Below, one piece after another: positions 60,847 through 64,000 of a stretch of DNA of 64,000 nucleotides (positions are counted from its first letter, which is position 1; each line of letters starts with the position of its first letter). The DNA comes from Archangium sp. Lineage in GTDB: Bacteria; Myxococcota; Myxococcia; Myxococcales; Myxococcaceae. A model generated the notes under the pieces. The model had not been told where the DNA came from. It was given only the letters and a program-made list of their open reading frames with translations, and did no database searches. A program made the translations under genes and the position numbers. Location: positions 1 through 64,000 of the forward strand of contig JALHMW010000011.1 in the NCBI GenBank assembly GCA_022843845.1, given 5' to 3'.

Positions 60847-61989
60847 TCAGTCCTTGAGCATGTTGGCGGAAATGACGATGCGCTGAATCTCGCTCGTCCC
60901 CTCGTAGATCTCGGTGATGCGGGCGTCGCGCACGTGGCGCTCGGCGTCCATCTCCTTCGAGTAGCCCATGCCACCGAAGATCTGCAGGGCCTTGTTGGCG
61001 ACCCGGCTGGCCATCTCGGAGGCGTAGAGCTTCGCCATGGCGGACTCCTGCGAGTTGCGCTGGCCCTTGTCCTTCATGACGGCGGCGCGGTGCACAAGCA
61101 TGCGGGCTGCGTCGAGCTCGGTGCCCATGTCAGCGATCATGAACTGAATCGCTTGGTGCTCGCGAATGAGCTTCCCGAACGACTTGCGCTCACCCGAGTA
61201 CCGCACGGCCTCCTCGAACGCCGCGCGCGCGATGCCGAGTGCCTGCGCGGCGATGCCGATGCGGCCACCATCGAGCGTCGACATGGCCACCTTGAAGCCT
61301 TCGCCCTCTTTGCCAAGCATGTTCTCGGCGGGCACTTCCATCTCTTCGAAGTACATCGTGCAGCTCCACGCCGCGCTGATGCCCATCTTCTTGTCGGGCG
61401 GCATGCGCCTGAAGCCCTTGGTGTCGGTGGGCACGATGAACGCGGTGATGCCCTTGTTGGCGGCGGCCTTGTTGGTCATCGTGAAGAGCACCATCGCGTC
61501 GGCCTTGGGGCCAACCGTGATCCAGTTCTTCGAGCCGTTGATGATGTACCGATCGCCCTTCTTGACGGCGATCGTCTCTTGCGCGGCGGCGTCGCTGCCG
61601 GCCTGCGGTTCGGTGAGGCCGAAGCAGCCGAGCTTCTCGCCACGAGCGAACGGCGCGAGGTACTTCTCCTTCTGCGCGTCGGTGCCGAACTTCAGGACCG
61701 GGTCGCAGTAGAGCGAGTTGTTCACCGACATGATGACGCCGGTGGAGGCACAGCCTCGGCTGATCTCCTCCATCGCGAGGGCGTAGCAGACGGTGTCGAG
61801 GCCAGCGCCGCCCCACTGCTCGGGCACCGCGACCCCCAGGAGCGACAGCTCGGCGAGCTGCTTCACCGCATCGGTCGGCCACTCGTGGTGCTCGTCCCAC
61901 TTCCGCGCGTTGGGGATGAGCTCTCGCGCGGCGAACTCCCGCGTCATCTTCTGAATCTCTTTCTGGATGTCAGACGGCTCGAAGTTCAT
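60847..61989 (-). CDS. Acyl-CoA dehydrogenase
   Basis: The 380-residue protein shares the architecture of its neighbour: FGLTEPQAGSDAAAQ, KNWITVGPKADAMVLF, GRIGIAAQALGIARAAF and the catalytic Glu in EIYEGTSEIQRIVIS. The two enzymes are clearly different in sequence, so they may serve different chain lengths. It is transcribed toward the AgmX-like gene and could head a three-gene unit (dehydrogenase, AgmX-like, dehydrogenase). The start ATG 61989 is the only good candidate. Confidence 0.93.
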   Translation of the reverse strand: MNFEPSDIQKEIQKMTREFAARELIPNARKWDEHHEWPTDAVKQLAELSLLGVAVPEQWGGAGLDTVCYALAMEEISRGCASTGVIMSVNNSLYCDPVLKFGTDAQKEKYLAPFARGEKLGCFGLTEPQAGSDAAAQETIAVKKGDRYIINGSKNWITVGPKADAMVLFTMTNKAAANKGITAFIVPTDTKGFRRMPPDKKMGISAAWSCTMYFEEMEVPAENMLGKEGEGFKVAMSTLDGGRIGIAAQALGIARAAFEEAVRYSGERKSFGKLIREHQAIQFMIADMGTELDAARMLVHRAAVMKDKGQRNSQESAMAKLYASEMASRVANKALQIFGGMGYSKEMDAERHVRDARITEIYEGTSEIQRIVISANMLKD

Positions 61990-62110
61990 GCGCAGGCAGA
62001 TACCAGCCCAACCCCGCCCGGTACAGGCACGGCAGCAGGCGCAATAGCCCGACTTTCCAGAGGTATGAGTGGGCGCGGAACCGGCCCTGGGTCCGAGGTG
62101 TCAGGCCGGC

Positions 62111-62680
62111 ATGCCTGACGTCAGCGAGCTGTGGTTCGACAGCCCACCCGGGGCGACCTGCGTGTCTCACGGCCGAGGAGCCGACAGCGTCTGCAGCCGA
62201 TGTGGCGCGTTTCAGTGCGAGCTCTGCATCACGCCGACCGCGAAGTCGTTCTGCCAGCCGTGCGCGGTGGTGCTGACGAACCAGTCGCTCCCTGCGCTCT
62301 CGACCCGCGCCGCGTGGAAGCTCATCTTCCTGCCGCTGGTCGGCATCGCCTGTCTGCTGACGCTGGCTGCGAAGGGCGCCCCGCTGCGCTCACTCAATCA
62401 GGAGCAGATCGGCTTCCTCCTCGCGTGGTTGATTCCGTTCGCGTGCGGGCTGGGCCTGGTGCTCCGGCCGTTCGCGCCGCTCGCCTTCCTTGGGAGCCTC
62501 GTCGCGATCGCTCTCGTCAGCGCCGCGTTGGTGCCGCCGCTCGTCGCCGACTTCTCAGGTCAGCGGGTGCTCGATCTCGTGCTGCTGGGCGCTGCGCCGC
62601 TGGTTGCGCTGCGTGACGCATTCGCGATCGATCGGGCGCATCGCCACCGGGTGCTGCTGGCGTCGATGGCGACGGCTTAG
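62111..62680 (+). CDS. B-box-like zinc-finger membrane protein
   Basis: From ATG 62111 the 189-residue protein starts with a compact Cys/His region (CVSHGRGADSVCSRCGAFQCELC, then FCQPC) like a B-box or LIM-type zinc finger, residues about 17-55. Four hydrophobic segments follow (for example LIFLPLVGIACLLTLAA, and LLAWLIPFACGLGLVLRPF). Bacterial zinc-finger plus membrane proteins of this sort have no known role. Its 3' end overlaps the convergent enoyl-CoA hydratase gene by 4 bases. Confidence 0.65.
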   Translation: MPDVSELWFDSPPGATCVSHGRGADSVCSRCGAFQCELCITPTAKSFCQPCAVVLTNQSLPALSTRAAWKLIFLPLVGIACLLTLAAKGAPLRSLNQEQIGFLLAWLIPFACGLGLVLRPFAPLAFLGSLVAIALVSAALVPPLVADFSGQRVLDLVLLGAAPLVALRDAFAIDRAHRHRVLLASMATA

Positions 62681-63459
62681 GCGTTCTTGAACGCGGCTTT
62701 TCGCTTCTCGAGGAAGGCGCGCATGCCTTCCTTCTGATCGTCGGTGCCAAAGAGCAGCGCGAAGGCCTGGCGCTCGAGTTCGTTGGCGTCCTTGAGCGGA
62801 AGATCGGCGCCGGCCTCGATGGCCCGCTTGGCCTGCGCGACCGCGACGGGACCACGTGAGGCGATCTTCAGCGCGATCTCCTTGCAGCGGGGCAGCAGCG
62901 CCTCGGGCGCGAGCACCTCGAGCGCGAGCCCGATCTCCTTCGCCTTCGCCGCGTCGATGGGATCGCCGGTGAAGATGAGCTCCTTGGCGCGGGACCGGCC
63001 CAGGAGGCGCGTCAGTCGCTGCGTTCCACCGAAGCCGGGGATCACCGCGAGGCTCACCTCGGGCAACCCGAGCTTCGCCTTCTCGCTCACGTAGAGCAGG
63101 TCGCACGCCAGGGCGAGCTCGAGGCCACCACCGAGCGCGAAGCCGTTCACCGCCGCGATGGTGGGAATCGGGAGCGCCTCGAGGCGGGCGAGCACTGCAT
63201 GGCCCCGGGTCGCGAACGCGAGCGCCTGGGTCGTCGAGTAGCCGCTCATCTCGGCGATGTCGGCGCCAGCCACGAAGGCCTTCTCGCCACCGCCCGTGAT
63301 GATCAACGCACGCGCGTCGGGGTGCGCGACGATCTGCGAGATGGCCGCGTCGAGCTCGGTCAACACCTGCTGGTTGAGCGCGTTCAACGCCTTCGGCCGA
63401 TCGATGGTGATCAGCGCGATGGGGCCTTCGATGTCCAGCTTCACGAACTCGTTGGTCAT
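62677..63459 (-). CDS. Enoyl-CoA hydratase (crotonase)
   Basis: The 260-residue enzyme adds water to 2-enoyl-CoA. It shows AFVAGADIAEM, the oxyanion-hole sequence VNGFALGGGLELALACDL with the first catalytic Glu, and GLPEVSLAVIPGFGGTQRL with the second. Length and motifs are those of standard short-chain hydratases; it is not MenB, which lacks the first of these Glu residues. It is 8 bases downstream of the 3-hydroxyacyl-CoA dehydrogenase gene on the same strand. Confidence 0.92.
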   Translation of the reverse strand: MTNEFVKLDIEGPIALITIDRPKALNALNQQVLTELDAAISQIVAHPDARALIITGGGEKAFVAGADIAEMSGYSTTQALAFATRGHAVLARLEALPIPTIAAVNGFALGGGLELALACDLLYVSEKAKLGLPEVSLAVIPGFGGTQRLTRLLGRSRAKELIFTGDPIDAAKAKEIGLALEVLAPEALLPRCKEIALKIASRGPVAVAQAKRAIEAGADLPLKDANELERQAFALLFGTDDQKEGMRAFLEKRKAAFKNA

Positions 63460-63467
63460 GGGTGCCC

Positions 63468-64000
63468 TCAGTAGGTGAAGAAGCCGCGGCCCGACTTCTT
63501 CCCGAGCCAGCCGGCGTCGACATACTGCTTCAGCAGCGGGCTCGGGCGGTACTTGTCGTCACCCAGGCCCTTGTGGAGCACCTCGGCGATGGCCAGCACG
63601 GTGTCGAGACCGATGAAGTCGGCGAGCGTGAGCGGGCCCATGGGCTGGTTGGTGCCGAGCTTCATGGCGGTGTCGATGTCGGCCGGGCTCGCGAGCCCTT
63701 CGTGCAGCGCGAAGCACGCCTCGTTCAACATGGGGATGAGGATGCGGTTGACGATGAAGCCCGGGAAGTCCTTCGAGACGACCGTCGTCTTGCCCATCTT
63801 CTCGGCGAGCGCCTTCGTGGTGGCGTAGGTCGCGTCGCTCGTCGCCGCGCCACGGATGAGCTCGACCAGCGCCATCAGCGGCACCGGATTCATGAAGTGC
63901 ATCCCGATGACGGCGTCGGGGCGCTTGGTGACGGCGGCGATGCGGGTGATGGGGATCGACGAGGTGTTGGTGGCGAGCACGCCGCCGGGGCGAACCACGG
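63468..64000 (-). CDS. 3-Hydroxyacyl (3-hydroxybutyryl)-CoA dehydrogenase, C-terminal part
   Basis: The visible 177 residues begin inside the protein and end at the true C-terminus ([11 protein letters not shown]). They contain [38 protein letters not shown] with the catalytic His region, [22 protein letters not shown], and [18 protein letters not shown]. This is the NAD-dependent 3-hydroxyacyl-CoA dehydrogenase family. The Rossmann N-terminal half lies beyond the window, so the start is not seen. It follows the hydratase step in beta-oxidation or acts in butyrate-type metabolism. Confidence 0.93.
   Translation of the reverse strand, partial: VVRPGGVLATNTSSIPITRIAAVTKRPDAVIGMHFMNPVPLMALVELIRGAATSDATYATTKALAEKMGKTTVVSKDFPGFIVNRILIPMLNEACFALHEGLASPADIDTAMKLGTNQPMGPLTLADFIGLDTVLAIAEVLHKGLGDDKYRPSPLLKQYVDAGWLGKKSGRGFFTY

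Noticed and set aside
62677-63459. Crotonase considered as the missing MenB
   Set aside because: It has both catalytic Glu residues of a standard enoyl-CoA hydratase and lies in a fatty-acid gene group.

Overview
The window is high-GC DNA that most resembles a myxobacterium (Myxococcota). The reasons are the many short lipoproteins with Gly/Thr/Ser-rich linkers after the lipobox, up to three proteins of the TIGR02996 (repeat-companion) type, an AgmX/PglI-like protein, an FHA-containing sigma-54 activator, and menaquinone-based energy metabolism with several acyl-CoA dehydrogenases. This is inference from gene content; there is no rRNA or other phylogenetic marker here.

Bases 1-5.6 kb are a decayed accessory region. 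It holds a truncated HTH transposase, a Tn3-family transposase reduced to its two ends and joined to an ArdC-like fragment, an IS3-type orfA/orfB pair whose orfB lacks its 3' end, and a junction near 5350 where two unrelated genes are both cut. A few small lipoprotein or membrane genes lie between them.

Bases 5.7-25.8 kb are mostly intact: a MerR/TPR fusion, mutY, nuoA-nuoB followed by a broken phosphodiester glycosidase gene, two phasin-like proteins, a lytic transglycosylase, a hotdog thioesterase, a long coiled-coil protein, a metallophosphoesterase, a CAP-domain lipoprotein, an SDR and a START-like protein. On the minus strand follow an EamA exporter, a proline-rich multi-span membrane protein, an RsmJ-like methyltransferase, and a unit with an FtsB-like protein, two diguanylate cyclases and a PhnD-like binding protein.

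Bases 26-38 kb carry two tandem paralogous lipoproteins and then a menaquinone operon on the minus strand, menF-D-H-A-C-E, with start/stop overlaps at every junction. A type I-beta DAHP synthase gene overlapping menG/ubiE is transcribed divergently. The intergenic region holds a clear promoter and a perfect 22-bp inverted repeat. menB is not in the window. A TVP38-type membrane protein and citrate synthase follow.

Bases 38-64 kb hold a long-chain acyl-CoA synthetase, a zinc-ribbon protein with an almost pure Asp tail, a bidirectional terminator, TIGR02996 proteins, mdh and icd, an FHA sigma-54 activator, a DUF2079 membrane protein, an alpha-methylacyl-CoA racemase-like CoA transferase, an SCP2 protein, tRNA-Val(GAC) upstream of thrS, a DnaC-like ATPase pair, a sialidase-like lipoprotein, a Hint-domain lipoprotein behind a sigma-54-like promoter, and a fatty-acid degradation block (two acyl-CoA dehydrogenases, enoyl-CoA hydratase and a 3-hydroxyacyl-CoA dehydrogenase cut by the window end). 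The most unusual single gene is the Hint-domain lipoprotein at 58430-59080.
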